From Opitutia bacterium (GTDB lineage Bacteria > Verrucomicrobiota > Verrucomicrobiia > Opitutales > Opitutaceae), in assembly GCA_016187945.1 (NCBI GenBank), contig JACPIT010000009.1, forward strand, positions 434,001 to 498,000: DNA of 64,000 bases, read 5' to 3'. The notes under the pieces are model-generated. The model searched no databases. It was not told the origin of the DNA and saw only the letters and a program-made list of their open reading frames with translations. The position numbers and the translations under genes were made by a program. This document shows positions 26,285 through 33,801 of the stretch, piece by piece. Each line of letters begins with the position of its first letter. The first letter of the stretch is position 1.

Positions 26285-27547
26285 ATGAACGTCGCCATCC
26301 TCGGTCTCTGGCATCTCGGCTCCGTCACCGCCGCCTGCATCGCGCGCCACCATCGCGTCGTCGGCGTGGACTTCAACGTCGACACCATCGCGCACCTCGC
26401 CACCGGCCGCGCCCCGCTCCACGAACCCGGCCTCGACGAGCTCCTCGCCGCCGGCCTCGCGCGCGGCGCACTGCGCTTCTCCGCCGACCCCGCCGCCGTC
26501 GCCGACGCCGACGTGCTCTGGATTTGCCACGACACGCCGGTCGATTCCGACGATCGCTCGAACACCGGCTGGGTCATCGAGCAAATCGAGCGCGCGCTCC
26601 CGCACCTGCGCGCCGGCATGCCCGTGCTGCTCTCCTCGCAAATGCCCGTCGGCACCTGCGCCCGCCTCGCCGCCGCGCATCCGCGACTCTCCTTCGCGTG
26701 CTCGCCGGAAAACCTGCGCCTCGGCAAGGCCATCGAAGCCTTCGAGCGCCCCGCCCGCATCGTCGTCGGCGCGCCCGACGCCGCGCGCGCGACCTTGGGA
26801 AAACTCCTCGCGCCCATCGGCGCGCCCATCGTGTGGATGCGCCCCGCGTCCGCCGAGATGGTGAAGCACGCGCTCAACGGCTTCCTCGCGCTCTCGATCG
26901 CGTTCGTCAACGAAGTCGCCACTCTCGCCGAGAACGTCGGTGCCGACGCCAAGGAAGTCGCCGACGGTCTGAAGAGCGAGCCGCGCATCGGCCCGCGCGC
27001 CTACCTGAATCCCGGCGGCCCGTTCGCCGGCGGCACGCTCGCGCGCGATGTCGTCACGTTGAGCGAGCTCGGCACCGCGCAACAGCTCCCGCTCGCGCTC
27101 ATCCCCGCGATCAAGGAAAGCAACGACCGCCACCGCGGCTGGGCCGCGCGCAGACTCGCCGCCACGCTCGCCGGCACGCCGCGCCCGACCGTCGCCGTGC
27201 TCGGCCTCGCCTACACGCCCGGCACCAGCACGCTGCGCCGCAGCGCCGCGGTGGAGCTCTGCCGCGCGCTCGCCGCCGCCGGTGCGACCGTCCGCGCGTT
27301 CGACCCGCTCATCCGCGAAACCGACGCCGAACACCGCGATCTCGCTCTCGCCGCCTCGCCCGCCGACGCGCTGCGCGGCGCCCACGCCGTCGCGATCTGC
27401 ACGGAATGGCCCGCGCTGCGCGAACTCGATTGGCCCGTCCTGCTCGCCGCGATGGCGCGCCCGGTCGTCGTGGACGCCAACCGCCACGTCGAAAAACTCG
27501 TGGCTGGCCAGCCGGGCCTCGTTTACCTCACCGTCGGTCGCCCATGA
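26285..27547 (+). CDS. UDP-glucose/GDP-mannose dehydrogenase family protein lacking the catalytic Cys
   Basis: This 420-residue protein has the three-part layout of nucleotide-sugar 6-dehydrogenases: NAD-binding VAILGLWHLGSV (3-14), the ICHDTPVD loop, SPENLRLGKAIEAFERP (140-156, Glu142), the EMVKHALNGFLALSIAFVNE helix (191-210, Lys194 and Asn198) and a C-terminal NDP-sugar domain. The catalytic cysteine, which in UDP-glucose dehydrogenase sits in FGGSCFPKD, is replaced: here the motif is FAGGTLARD (247-255) with Thr251 at that place. Without the Cys thiohemiacetal, the usual alcohol-to-acid double oxidation is doubtful; a single oxidation or another redox step on a sugar nucleotide is more likely. 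Its stop overlaps the SDR start by 4 bases. Confidence 0.82.
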   Translation: MNVAILGLWHLGSVTAACIARHHRVVGVDFNVDTIAHLATGRAPLHEPGLDELLAAGLARGALRFSADPAAVADADVLWICHDTPVDSDDRSNTGWVIEQIERALPHLRAGMPVLLSSQMPVGTCARLAAAHPRLSFACSPENLRLGKAIEAFERPARIVVGAPDAARATLGKLLAPIGAPIVWMRPASAEMVKHALNGFLALSIAFVNEVATLAENVGADAKEVADGLKSEPRIGPRAYLNPGGPFAGGTLARDVVTLSELGTAQQLPLALIPAIKESNDRHRGWAARRLAATLAGTPRPTVAVLGLAYTPGTSTLRRSAAVELCRALAAAGATVRAFDPLIRETDAEHRDLALAASPADALRGAHAVAICTEWPALRELDWPVLLAAMARPVVVDANRHVEKLVAGQPGLVYLTVGRP

Positions 27548-28404
27548 AGCTTTCCGGTCTCAACACTCTTGTCACTGGCGGCAGCCAGGGCCTCGGCCGT
27601 CACATCGTCGAGGCGTTCCTCGCCGAAGGCGCGCACGTCACGTTCTGCGCGCGCACGGCGGAAGACGTCGAGCGCACGCGCGCCGAGCTCGCGCCGCGCC
27701 TCGCCCCCGGCCAGCAGCTCGCCGCGATCGCGTGCGATGTCAGCGATCCCGCGAGCGTCGCCGCGCTTTTCGCCCGCGCCGCCGCGTTCGGTCCGCTCGA
27801 TGTCGTCGTCAACAACGCCGGCATCTACGGCCCGATCGGCCCGACTGAGGAACTGGATCTCGCCGAGTGGAACCGCACCTGGGCCATCAACGTCACCGGC
27901 GTCCTCCTCTGCTGCCAGCACGCCGCGCGCGCCATGAAACCGCGCCACGCCGGCCGCATCGTCAACATCTCCGGCGGCGGCGCGACGAACCCCATGCCGC
28001 GCCTCGTCAGCTACGCCGCCACGAAAGCCGCCGTCGTGCGCCTCACCGAAACGCTCGCCGAGGAATACCGCGCCGACGGCATCACGGTGAACGCCGTCGC
28101 GCCCGGCGCGCTGCGCACCCGCATGACGCAGCAGGTTCTCGCCGCCGGCCCCGAGCGCGCCGGCGCCGATTTCTACGCGAAGAACAAGAAATGGTCCGAG
28201 GAGGGCGCCGTCGATCCGCGCCTCGCCGCCGCGCTCTGCGTCTGGCTCGCCGGCCCCGAGGGCGCCGCCGTCACCGGCAAGCTCATCAGCGCGCAATGGG
28301 ATCCGTGGCGCGATTTCGCCCAGTTCCAAGCCGAGCTGAAAGGCGACATCTACACGCTGCGCCGCATCGTGCCGGAAGATCGCGGCCGGAAATTCCCCGC
28401 CTGA
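27544..28404 (+). CDS. Short-chain dehydrogenase/reductase
   Basis: A classical SDR of 286 residues: TLVTGGSQGLGRH (8-20) for cofactor binding, VNNAG (89-93), NISGG with Ser143, and the catalytic SYAATK (Tyr157, Lys161). After the core, where classical SDRs usually stop near 250, it has a tail containing SAQWDPWRDF and YTLRRIVPEDRGRKF that I associate with SDRs of surface-sugar clusters. The ATG at 27544 overlaps the dehydrogenase stop. With its neighbours at 26285 and 28413 it forms a three-oxidoreductase module that probably remodels one nucleotide sugar, possibly the GDP-heptose made downstream. Confidence 0.87.
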   Translation: MKLSGLNTLVTGGSQGLGRHIVEAFLAEGAHVTFCARTAEDVERTRAELAPRLAPGQQLAAIACDVSDPASVAALFARAAAFGPLDVVVNNAGIYGPIGPTEELDLAEWNRTWAINVTGVLLCCQHAARAMKPRHAGRIVNISGGGATNPMPRLVSYAATKAAVVRLTETLAEEYRADGITVNAVAPGALRTRMTQQVLAAGPERAGADFYAKNKKWSEEGAVDPRLAAALCVWLAGPEGAAVTGKLISAQWDPWRDFAQFQAELKGDIYTLRRIVPEDRGRKFPA

Positions 28405-28412
28405 CGCGCGCC

Positions 28413-29426
28413 ATGTCCGACGCCCCGTTGCGCTACGCCATCGTCGGTTGCGGTCTGATCGGTCGCAAACGCGCCGCCGCGCTCGCACCCGGCCAGCTCC
28501 GCTACGCCTGCGATCTCGACGCCACGCGCGCCGCCGCGCTCGCCGCCACCGCCCCGGGCTGCGTGGCGACGACGGAATTCGCCGCCGCGCTCGCCGATCC
28601 CGCCGTCGACGCGTGCATCGTCGCCACGCTCAACGGCTCGCTCGCGCCACTCGCGCTCGCCGCCGTGCGCGCCGGCAAGCATGTGCTCGTGGAAAAACCC
28701 GGCGCGCTCAACGCCGCTCAGCTCCGCACCGTCGCCGCGGCCGCGGGCGAGACCAGCGCGAAAGTCCGCCTCGGCTACAACCACCGCTTCCATCCCGCGC
28801 TCCAGAAGGCCCGCGAGATTTTCGAGTCCGGCGCGCTCGGTCCCATGATGTTCCTGCGCGGCCGCTACGGCCACGGCGGACGCAAGGGCTACGACCGCGA
28901 GTGGCGCGCCGACCCGAAACTCTCCGGCGGCGGCGAACTCATCGATCAAGGCGTGCACCTGATCGACCTCGCCAGTTGGTTCCTCGGCGAGTTCGCGACG
29001 ATCGACGGACACGCCGCGACCTACTTCTGGGACATGCCGGTCGACGACAACGCGTTTCTCTCCCTTCGCACCGCGGCCGGTCAGACCGCCTGGCTGCACG
29101 TAAGCTGCACTGAGTGGAAGAACCTGTTCTCGCTCGAACTCTATGGCCGCGACGCGAAAATCGCCATCGACGGCCTCGGCGGCAGCTACGGCGTCGAGCG
29201 CTGCACGTTCTACAAGATGCTCCCGCAAATGGGCCCGCCGGAGACGATCGTCTGGGACTACCCCGTCGCCGATAGTTCGTGGGCACTCGAACTCGCGGCG
29301 TTCGCCGACGACATCCGCCAGAACCGCGAACCCAACCCCGGCCTCCGCGAAGGCATCCGGGCCCTGGAGATCGTGGAAAAAATCTACCGCGCCAGCGGCT
29401 ACACGGTAAACAGTTCCAGTCTTTAG
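28413..29426 (+). CDS. Gfo/Idh/MocA-family oxidoreductase
   Basis: A 337-residue NAD(P)-dependent sugar oxidoreductase. YAIVGCGLIGRKRAAAL (8-24) is the dinucleotide-binding start, VEKPGALN (93-100) holds the conserved Glu-Lys-Pro of the family (Lys95), and GGGELIDQGVHLIDLASWF (172-190) has the His182 region in the substrate site. I start it at ATG 28413, 8 bases after the SDR. Members oxidise or reduce hydroxyls of sugars, including NDP-sugars at C3. The following 68-base spacer changes composition sharply, so the heptose genes may be separately controlled. Confidence 0.88.
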   Translation: MSDAPLRYAIVGCGLIGRKRAAALAPGQLRYACDLDATRAAALAATAPGCVATTEFAAALADPAVDACIVATLNGSLAPLALAAVRAGKHVLVEKPGALNAAQLRTVAAAAGETSAKVRLGYNHRFHPALQKAREIFESGALGPMMFLRGRYGHGGRKGYDREWRADPKLSGGGELIDQGVHLIDLASWFLGEFATIDGHAATYFWDMPVDDNAFLSLRTAAGQTAWLHVSCTEWKNLFSLELYGRDAKIAIDGLGGSYGVERCTFYKMLPQMGPPETIVWDYPVADSSWALELAAFADDIRQNREPNPGLREGIRALEIVEKIYRASGYTVNSSSL

Positions 29427-29464
29427 TATTTTCCTAGAGCAGTGAGAGCCGCCATCGCTCGCCC

Positions 29465-29497
29465 AAATCGAAAATCGAGAATCCAAAATCGAAAATG
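29465..29497 (+). repeat. A-rich degenerate tandem repeat running into the start codon
   Basis: Units AAATCGA, AAATCGAG, AATCCAA and AATCGAA follow each other at 7-8 bases and end in AATG, so the ATG of the heptose kinase (29495) is part of the last unit. The block is far richer in A than the surrounding DNA. It may act as an unstructured, A-rich translation-initiation region in a genome without Shine-Dalgarno sequences. Confidence 0.6.
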
Positions 29498-30478
29498 ATC
29501 ATCACCCGCTCCCCACTCCGCATTTCCCTTGGCGGCGGCGGCACGGACCTGCCCTCCTACTACCACGAACACGGCGGCTTCCTCGTCGCCGGCGCGCTCG
29601 ACAAATACGTCTACCTCACGCTCCACCGCACGTTCGTGCCCGACCTCATCGTGAAGTATTCGAAGCTCGAACGCGTCGCCGACGCCGCGCAACTCGAGCA
29701 TCCGATCGTGCGCGAGGCGTTCGCGCTCCTCGGCATGAACGGCCACAGCCTCGAACTCACCTCGATGGCCGACATCCCCGGCGGCACCGGCCTCGGCTCG
29801 TCCGGCAGTTTCACGACCGCGCTCCTGAAAGTCCTCCACACGGCCAACAAAAACCTCCTCTCGCCCGCCGAGCTGGCCGAGCAGGCCTGCCACATCGAAA
29901 TCGAAAAACTCGGCGAGCCCGTCGGCAAACAGGACCAATACATCGCCGCCGTCGGCGGCATCACCGCCTTCACCTTCCACCGCGACGGCCGCGTCGAGTT
30001 TCGCCCCTGCGCGATCTCCGAGGAGACGCTCTTCAACCTCGAGGACAACCTCCTGCTCTTCTTCACCGGCTACTCGCGCTCCGCCTCCGCGATTCTCAAG
30101 GACCAAAACGACAAGTCGAAGCAGCACAACGCCGCGATGCTCGACAATCTGCATTTCACGAAGGATCTCGGCTACCGTTCCCTCGAGACGCTCGAGTCCG
30201 GCAACCTCGAGGAGTTCGCGCGCCTCATGGATGTGCACTGGCAGCGCAAGAAATCCCGCAGCACCGGCATGAGCAACGACCGCATCAACGAGTGGTATGA
30301 CCACGCGATGGCCAACGGCGCGCTCGGCGGCAAACTCATCGGCGCCGGCGGCGGCGGGTTCCTGATGTTCTACGCCGGCAACAAGACCCGCCTCCGCCAC
30401 GCCATGCGCGAAAAAGGCCTTCCCGAAGTCCGCTTCCGCTTCGACTTCGAGGGCACGAAAGTCGTCGCGCAAAACTGA
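29495..30478 (+). CDS. hddA: D-glycero-D-manno-heptose 7-phosphate kinase (GHMP kinase)
   Basis: A GHMP-superfamily kinase of 327 residues, the usual length for HddA. It opens with the family's IITRSPLRISLGGGGTDLP (2-20). The ATP-binding motif 2 is ADIPGGTGLGSSGSFTTAL (92-110), with QDQYIAAVGG after it, and motif 3 is KLIGAGGGGFLMFY near 285. It would phosphorylate heptose 7-phosphate at C1 to give the 1,7-bisphosphate on the GDP-heptose route. It stands first in a run kinase, guanylyltransferase, isomerase, phosphatase, which supports this over fucokinase-like alternatives. The ATG lies in an A-rich repeat with no Shine-Dalgarno sequence. Confidence 0.88.
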   Translation: MIITRSPLRISLGGGGTDLPSYYHEHGGFLVAGALDKYVYLTLHRTFVPDLIVKYSKLERVADAAQLEHPIVREAFALLGMNGHSLELTSMADIPGGTGLGSSGSFTTALLKVLHTANKNLLSPAELAEQACHIEIEKLGEPVGKQDQYIAAVGGITAFTFHRDGRVEFRPCAISEETLFNLEDNLLLFFTGYSRSASAILKDQNDKSKQHNAAMLDNLHFTKDLGYRSLETLESGNLEEFARLMDVHWQRKKSRSTGMSNDRINEWYDHAMANGALGGKLIGAGGGGFLMFYAGNKTRLRHAMREKGLPEVRFRFDFEGTKVVAQN

Positions 30479-30484
30479 GCCGCG

Positions 30485-31189
30485 ATGATCGCCACCGATC
30501 TCCCCGTAGCATTGCTCGCCGGCGGCAAAGCCACGCGGCTCGGCGCCATCACGCAGACGATCCCGAAGCTCCTCGTCGAGGTCGCGGGCGAGCCGTTTTT
30601 CAACCACCAGCTCCGCCTCCTCAAGGCCGCCGGCCTCACGCGCGTCGTCCTCTGCATCGGCCACCTCGGCGACCAGATCGTCGCGCGCTACGGCGACGGC
30701 TCCGCGTGGGGCGTGCGCATCGACTACTCGTTCGACGGCGAAAAACTCCTCGGCACCGGCGGCGCGCTCGTCCGTGCACTCCCAAAACTCGGCGCAGCCT
30801 TCTACGTCCTCTACGGCGACTCCTACCTGCCGATCGACTACGCCGCCGTCGGCCACGCCTTTCTCGCCTCCGGCCAGCCCGCGCTCATGACCGTCTACGA
30901 AAACCGCGGCGCCTACGACACGAGCAACGTCTGGTTCGAGCACGGCCAGCTCCGGCTCTACTCGAAAACCGACCGGCTCCCGGAGATGCGCCACATCGAT
31001 TACGGCCTGAGCCTGTTCCGCGCCGACGCCTTCGCCGATTGCCCGCGCGACGCCGTCGTCGACCTCGCCACCGTGCAATCCGCCCTCAGCCGGCGCGGTC
31101 AACTCGCCGGCTTCGAGGTGCGCCAGCGCTTCTACGAAATCGGCTCGCCCACCGGCCTCGCCGAACTCGACCAACTCCTCCGCCGCTGA
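30485..31189 (+). CDS. hddC: Heptose 1-phosphate nucleotidyltransferase (HddC-like)
   Basis: A 234-residue nucleotidyltransferase. VALLAGGKATRLGAITQTI (8-26) with Lys28 in PKLLVEV is the nucleotide-binding signature; Ala17 stands where most relatives have Gly. LLGTGGALVRAL and YGDSYLPIDY (metal-binding Asp) complete the active site. It follows the kinase by 6 bases. The expected reaction is heptose 1-phosphate + GTP to GDP-heptose + diphosphate. The nucleotide is inferred from co-location with HddA, since related enzymes use other NTPs. Confidence 0.83.
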   Translation: MIATDLPVALLAGGKATRLGAITQTIPKLLVEVAGEPFFNHQLRLLKAAGLTRVVLCIGHLGDQIVARYGDGSAWGVRIDYSFDGEKLLGTGGALVRALPKLGAAFYVLYGDSYLPIDYAAVGHAFLASGQPALMTVYENRGAYDTSNVWFEHGQLRLYSKTDRLPEMRHIDYGLSLFRADAFADCPRDAVVDLATVQSALSRRGQLAGFEVRQRFYEIGSPTGLAELDQLLRR

Positions 31190-31199
31190 CCACCGCCCC

Positions 31200-31239
31200 T
31201 CATTCCCTCACTCCCTAATTCCCTCATTCCCTGAATCCC
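31200..31239 (+). repeat. Five tandem 8-base repeats directly before a start codon
   Basis: TCATTCCC, TCACTCCC, TAATTCCC, TCATTCCC and TGAATCCC follow without gaps (consensus TCATTCCC), then CC and the ATG at 31242. The array fills nearly the whole 52-base spacer before gmhA. The strand is almost free of G, so the leader should be unstructured. Confidence 0.8.
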
Positions 31240-31241
31240 CC

Positions 31242-31850
31242 ATGTCCTACGCCGCCCAACACCTCCGCGAAACCGCCGAGATCGTCTCGCGCCTGAACCC
31301 CGCCGACTGCGAAGCCTGCGTCACCGAACTGCGCGCCACCCGCGACCGCGGCGGCCGTCTCTTCATCCTCGGCGTCGGTGGCAGCGCCGCCAACGCCTCG
31401 CACGCCGTGAACGACTTTCGCAAAATCGCCGGCCTCGAAACCTACGCGCCCACCGACAACGTCTCCGAACTCACCGCCCGCACCAACGACGAAGGCTGGG
31501 CCACCGTCTTCGTCGAGTGGCTGCGCACCTCGCGCCTCAACGCGAAGGACTGCGTGATGGTCTTCTCCGTCGGCGGCGGCAACCTCGAGCAAAACGTCTC
31601 CCCCAACCTCGTCACCGCACTCCAGTTCGCCCAGGAGGTCGGCGCCCGTATCGTCGGCCTCGTCGGCAAGGACGGCGGCTACACCGCGAAAGTCGCAAAC
31701 GCCTGCGTGATCGTCCCGGTCGTCAACCCCGCCAACATCACGCCGCACTCCGAGGCCTTCCAAGCCGTCGTCTGGCACCTCTTCGTCTCCCACCCGAGCC
31801 TGAAAGTCGCGCAGACGAAATGGGAATCCGTCGCCGCGACCAAACCCTGA
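31242..31850 (+). CDS. gmhA: Sedoheptulose 7-phosphate isomerase (SIS domain)
   Basis: A single-SIS-domain protein of 202 residues, the normal size for GmhA. FILGVGGSAANASHAVNDF (41-59) corresponds to the 'GNGGSAA.A.H...' phosphosugar-binding loop, and VFSVGGGNLEQNVSPN and ITPHSEAFQAVVWH supply the second phosphate site and the active-site His region. It converts sedoheptulose 7-phosphate to D-glycero-D-manno-heptose 7-phosphate, the substrate of the kinase two genes upstream. It starts right after five 8-base repeats. Confidence 0.88.
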   Translation: MSYAAQHLRETAEIVSRLNPADCEACVTELRATRDRGGRLFILGVGGSAANASHAVNDFRKIAGLETYAPTDNVSELTARTNDEGWATVFVEWLRTSRLNAKDCVMVFSVGGGNLEQNVSPNLVTALQFAQEVGARIVGLVGKDGGYTAKVANACVIVPVVNPANITPHSEAFQAVVWHLFVSHPSLKVAQTKWESVAATKP

Positions 31851-31948
31851 CCGCCGCTCCGCCGTCGTCACCCCGCCTTGATCTTGTCCCTCGAACCACC
31901 ACGGCCGATACGGACACTGCGGCTCACGCCCCGTTTCGTGCCCGGACG

Positions 31949-31975
31949 ATCCGTGTTATACGAGTAATCCGTGGT
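31949..31975 (+). repeat. Three tandem 9-base repeats containing the start codon
   Basis: ATCCGTGTT, ATACGAGTA and ATCCGTGGT are consecutive 9-base units (consensus ATCCGTGTA). The GTG at 31971 that opens the phosphatase gene is inside the third unit. They end a 120-base spacer whose first 90 bases show nothing recognisable. Confidence 0.65.
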
Positions 31976-32549
31976 CAATCGTTCCGAGTCTCTGCCCGCC
32001 CTGCGCCCCGCCGTCTTCCTCGACCGCGACGGCACGCTCAACGCCCCGGTCATCCGCGACGGCCAACCATATCCGCCCGCGACGCTGGAGGAATTCCAAC
32101 TCCTCCCCGGCGTCGCCGAGGCCTGCCGCCAGCTCCACGCCGCCGGCTTCGCGCTCGTCGTCGCCACCAACCAGCCCGACGTCGGCCGCGGCACCACGCC
32201 CGCCGCACTCGTCGACGCCATGCACGCGCACCTGCGCGAACTCATTCCTGAAATCGAACGCATCGAAGTCTGCCTCGCGCCCGGCCAGGGCATCGACCAT
32301 CCGGAAAATCGCCGCCGCAAACCCGAGCCCGGCATGCTCCTCGACGCCGCCGCCGCGCTCCACCTCGACCTCGCGCGCTCGTGGATGATCGGCGACCGCT
32401 GGCGCGACATCGACTGCGGCGCCCGCGCCGGCGTGCGCACCGTTTTTCTCGACCTCGGCTACCGGGAACAACTTCGCGCCGCACCCGACTTTACCGCTCC
32501 TAATCTCTCCGCCGCCGCGCGGATCGTCCTCGCCAACCCGCGCCCCTGA
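31971..32549 (+). CDS. gmhB: D-glycero-D-manno-heptose 1,7-bisphosphate phosphatase (HAD family)
   Basis: A 192-residue HAD phosphatase of GmhB/HisB-N type. AVFLDRDGTLN (14-24) carries the nucleophile Asp18 and acid/base Asp20, VVATNQPDVGRG is motif II, KPEPGM (Lys117) motif III and MIGDRWRDIDCGARAG (Asp142) motif IV. GmhB enzymes usually bind Zn through a Cys/His cluster before the motif III Lys; here the loop is CLAPGQGIDHPENRRRKP (101-118) with only one Cys and one His, so the zinc site seems lost. Start is GTG 31971; no ATG lies before motif I. It removes the C7 phosphate to leave heptose 1-phosphate for the guanylyltransferase. Confidence 0.85.
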   Translation: MVNRSESLPALRPAVFLDRDGTLNAPVIRDGQPYPPATLEEFQLLPGVAEACRQLHAAGFALVVATNQPDVGRGTTPAALVDAMHAHLRELIPEIERIEVCLAPGQGIDHPENRRRKPEPGMLLDAAAALHLDLARSWMIGDRWRDIDCGARAGVRTVFLDLGYREQLRAAPDFTAPNLSAAARIVLANPRP

Positions 32550-32568
32550 GTGTTGCTTCGCGCTTCTC

Positions 32569-33288
32569 ATGCCCGGGCTCTCCGACCTCCAGATCAAGAT
32601 CTTCGCCGACGGTGCCGACAAGGCCGGCATCGTGGACCTCTACGGCAAGCCCTACATCAAGGGCCTGACGACCAACCCGACCCTGATGAAGAAGGCGGGC
32701 ATCACCGACTACGAAGCCTTCGCCCGCGACGTCCTCGCCATCGTCACCGCCAAGCCGATCTCGCTGGAGGTGTTCGCCGACGACTTCCCCGAAATGCGCC
32801 GCCAGGCTCTCAAGCTCGCCGCCCTCGCGCCCAACGTCTACGTCAAGATCCCGATCACCAACACACGCTCCGAGTCCGCCGCCCCGCTCATCCGCGAACT
32901 CTCCGCCGCCGGCGTGCAGCTCAACATCACGGCCATCCTCACGCTCGACCAAGTCCGCACTGTCGCCGCCGCGCTCAACCCCGCCGTGCCGTCGGTCGTC
33001 TCCATTTTCGCCGGCCGCATCGCCGACACCGGCGTCGATCCGATGCCCCTCATGCGCGAAGCCCGCACGCTCCTCGCCGGCCAGCCGAAGGCCGAGCTGC
33101 TCTGGGCCAGCGTCCGCGAAGTGTTGAACATCGTCCAAGCCGAACAATGCGGCTGCGACATCGTCACCGTCACGCACGACGTCCTCGCCAAAGCCGCCAA
33201 GATGCTCGGCATGGACCTCACCGCCCTCTCGCTCGACACCGTGAAGATGTTCGCCAACGACGCCGCCAGCGCCGGCTACCGGCTCTGA
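32569..33288 (+). CDS. tal: Transaldolase (short form)
   Basis: A 239-residue class I aldolase of the short transaldolase/fructose-6-phosphate aldolase-like branch. Asp14 lies in KIFADGAD, KGLTTNPTLMKKAGI (31-45) is the diagnostic N-terminal motif, and Lys93 in VYVKIPIT is the Schiff-base lysine. It follows gmhB by 19 bases. Transaldolase can form sedoheptulose 7-phosphate from fructose 6-phosphate and erythrose 4-phosphate, which is what GmhA consumes, so it probably drives precursor supply for the heptose made here rather than serving central metabolism. Confidence 0.87.
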   Translation: MPGLSDLQIKIFADGADKAGIVDLYGKPYIKGLTTNPTLMKKAGITDYEAFARDVLAIVTAKPISLEVFADDFPEMRRQALKLAALAPNVYVKIPITNTRSESAAPLIRELSAAGVQLNITAILTLDQVRTVAAALNPAVPSVVSIFAGRIADTGVDPMPLMREARTLLAGQPKAELLWASVREVLNIVQAEQCGCDIVTVTHDVLAKAAKMLGMDLTALSLDTVKMFANDAASAGYRL

Positions 33289-33339
33289 GCCAAATAAACT
33301 TCCCATCGAGGCGACCCGTGCGTTGAGTTGCCGCGTCCC

Positions 33340-33801
33340 ATGACGCCCGCCGCTCCCGAGCCTGCCGATCTCACGAACCGGCTGCGCCAGCAGTTGATTC
33401 TTGCCCAGGTCCGCATCATGGAACTGGAGGACGCCCGCGACTCGCTCGCGCCGAAACTCGCCGAGCTCGAAGCGCTCCTCCGCGCCGCGCAACAGCTCGC
33501 CGACCAGAAACTCGACGAGGCCGCCCACGCCTCCCGCGTGCTCGCCGACACGCAAGCCCAAGCCGCCGCCCTGGACCAGCAACTCGCCCAAGCCGCGCGC
33601 GATCTCGCCGCGCAATCCGCCGCGCTCGCCGAAAACACCGCGACCAACGCCCGCCTCGAGGCCGACCTGCGCGCCACGCGTGCCGAACTCGACGCCGAGC
33701 GCGCGCGCCTCGCCGACACCGCCGCGCAACTCGCCCGCGTCACCGCTTCGCGTTCCTGGCGCTGGACCGCCTGGCTCCGCGCCCTCGGCGGCTCGTCATG
33801 A
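33340..33801 (+). CDS. Coiled-coil protein, translationally coupled to a GT4
   Basis: A 153-residue protein that is mostly one long coiled coil (about 12-135), rich in Ala, Leu, Glu, Gln and Arg (e.g. RIMELEDARDSLAPKLAEL), with no signal peptide. The end reads TASRSWRWTAWLRALGG; a 'SRSWR.TA.LR' tail recurs, in my recollection, at the ends of coiled coils in capsule and O-antigen proteins. ATG 33340 is preferred over TTG 33328. Its stop overlaps the next ATG by 4 bases. Coiled coils in such loci can measure chain length or hold enzymes together; no function is shown here. Confidence 0.65.
   Translation: MTPAAPEPADLTNRLRQQLILAQVRIMELEDARDSLAPKLAELEALLRAAQQLADQKLDEAAHASRVLADTQAQAAALDQQLAQAARDLAAQSAALAENTATNARLEADLRATRAELDAERARLADTAAQLARVTASRSWRWTAWLRALGGSS

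Noticed and set aside
24526-26988. An 820-codon minus-strand open frame opposite the GT-C and dehydrogenase genes
   Set aside because: Same reason: antisense of two well-supported genes, Arg/Glu/Gly-rich, no motif.
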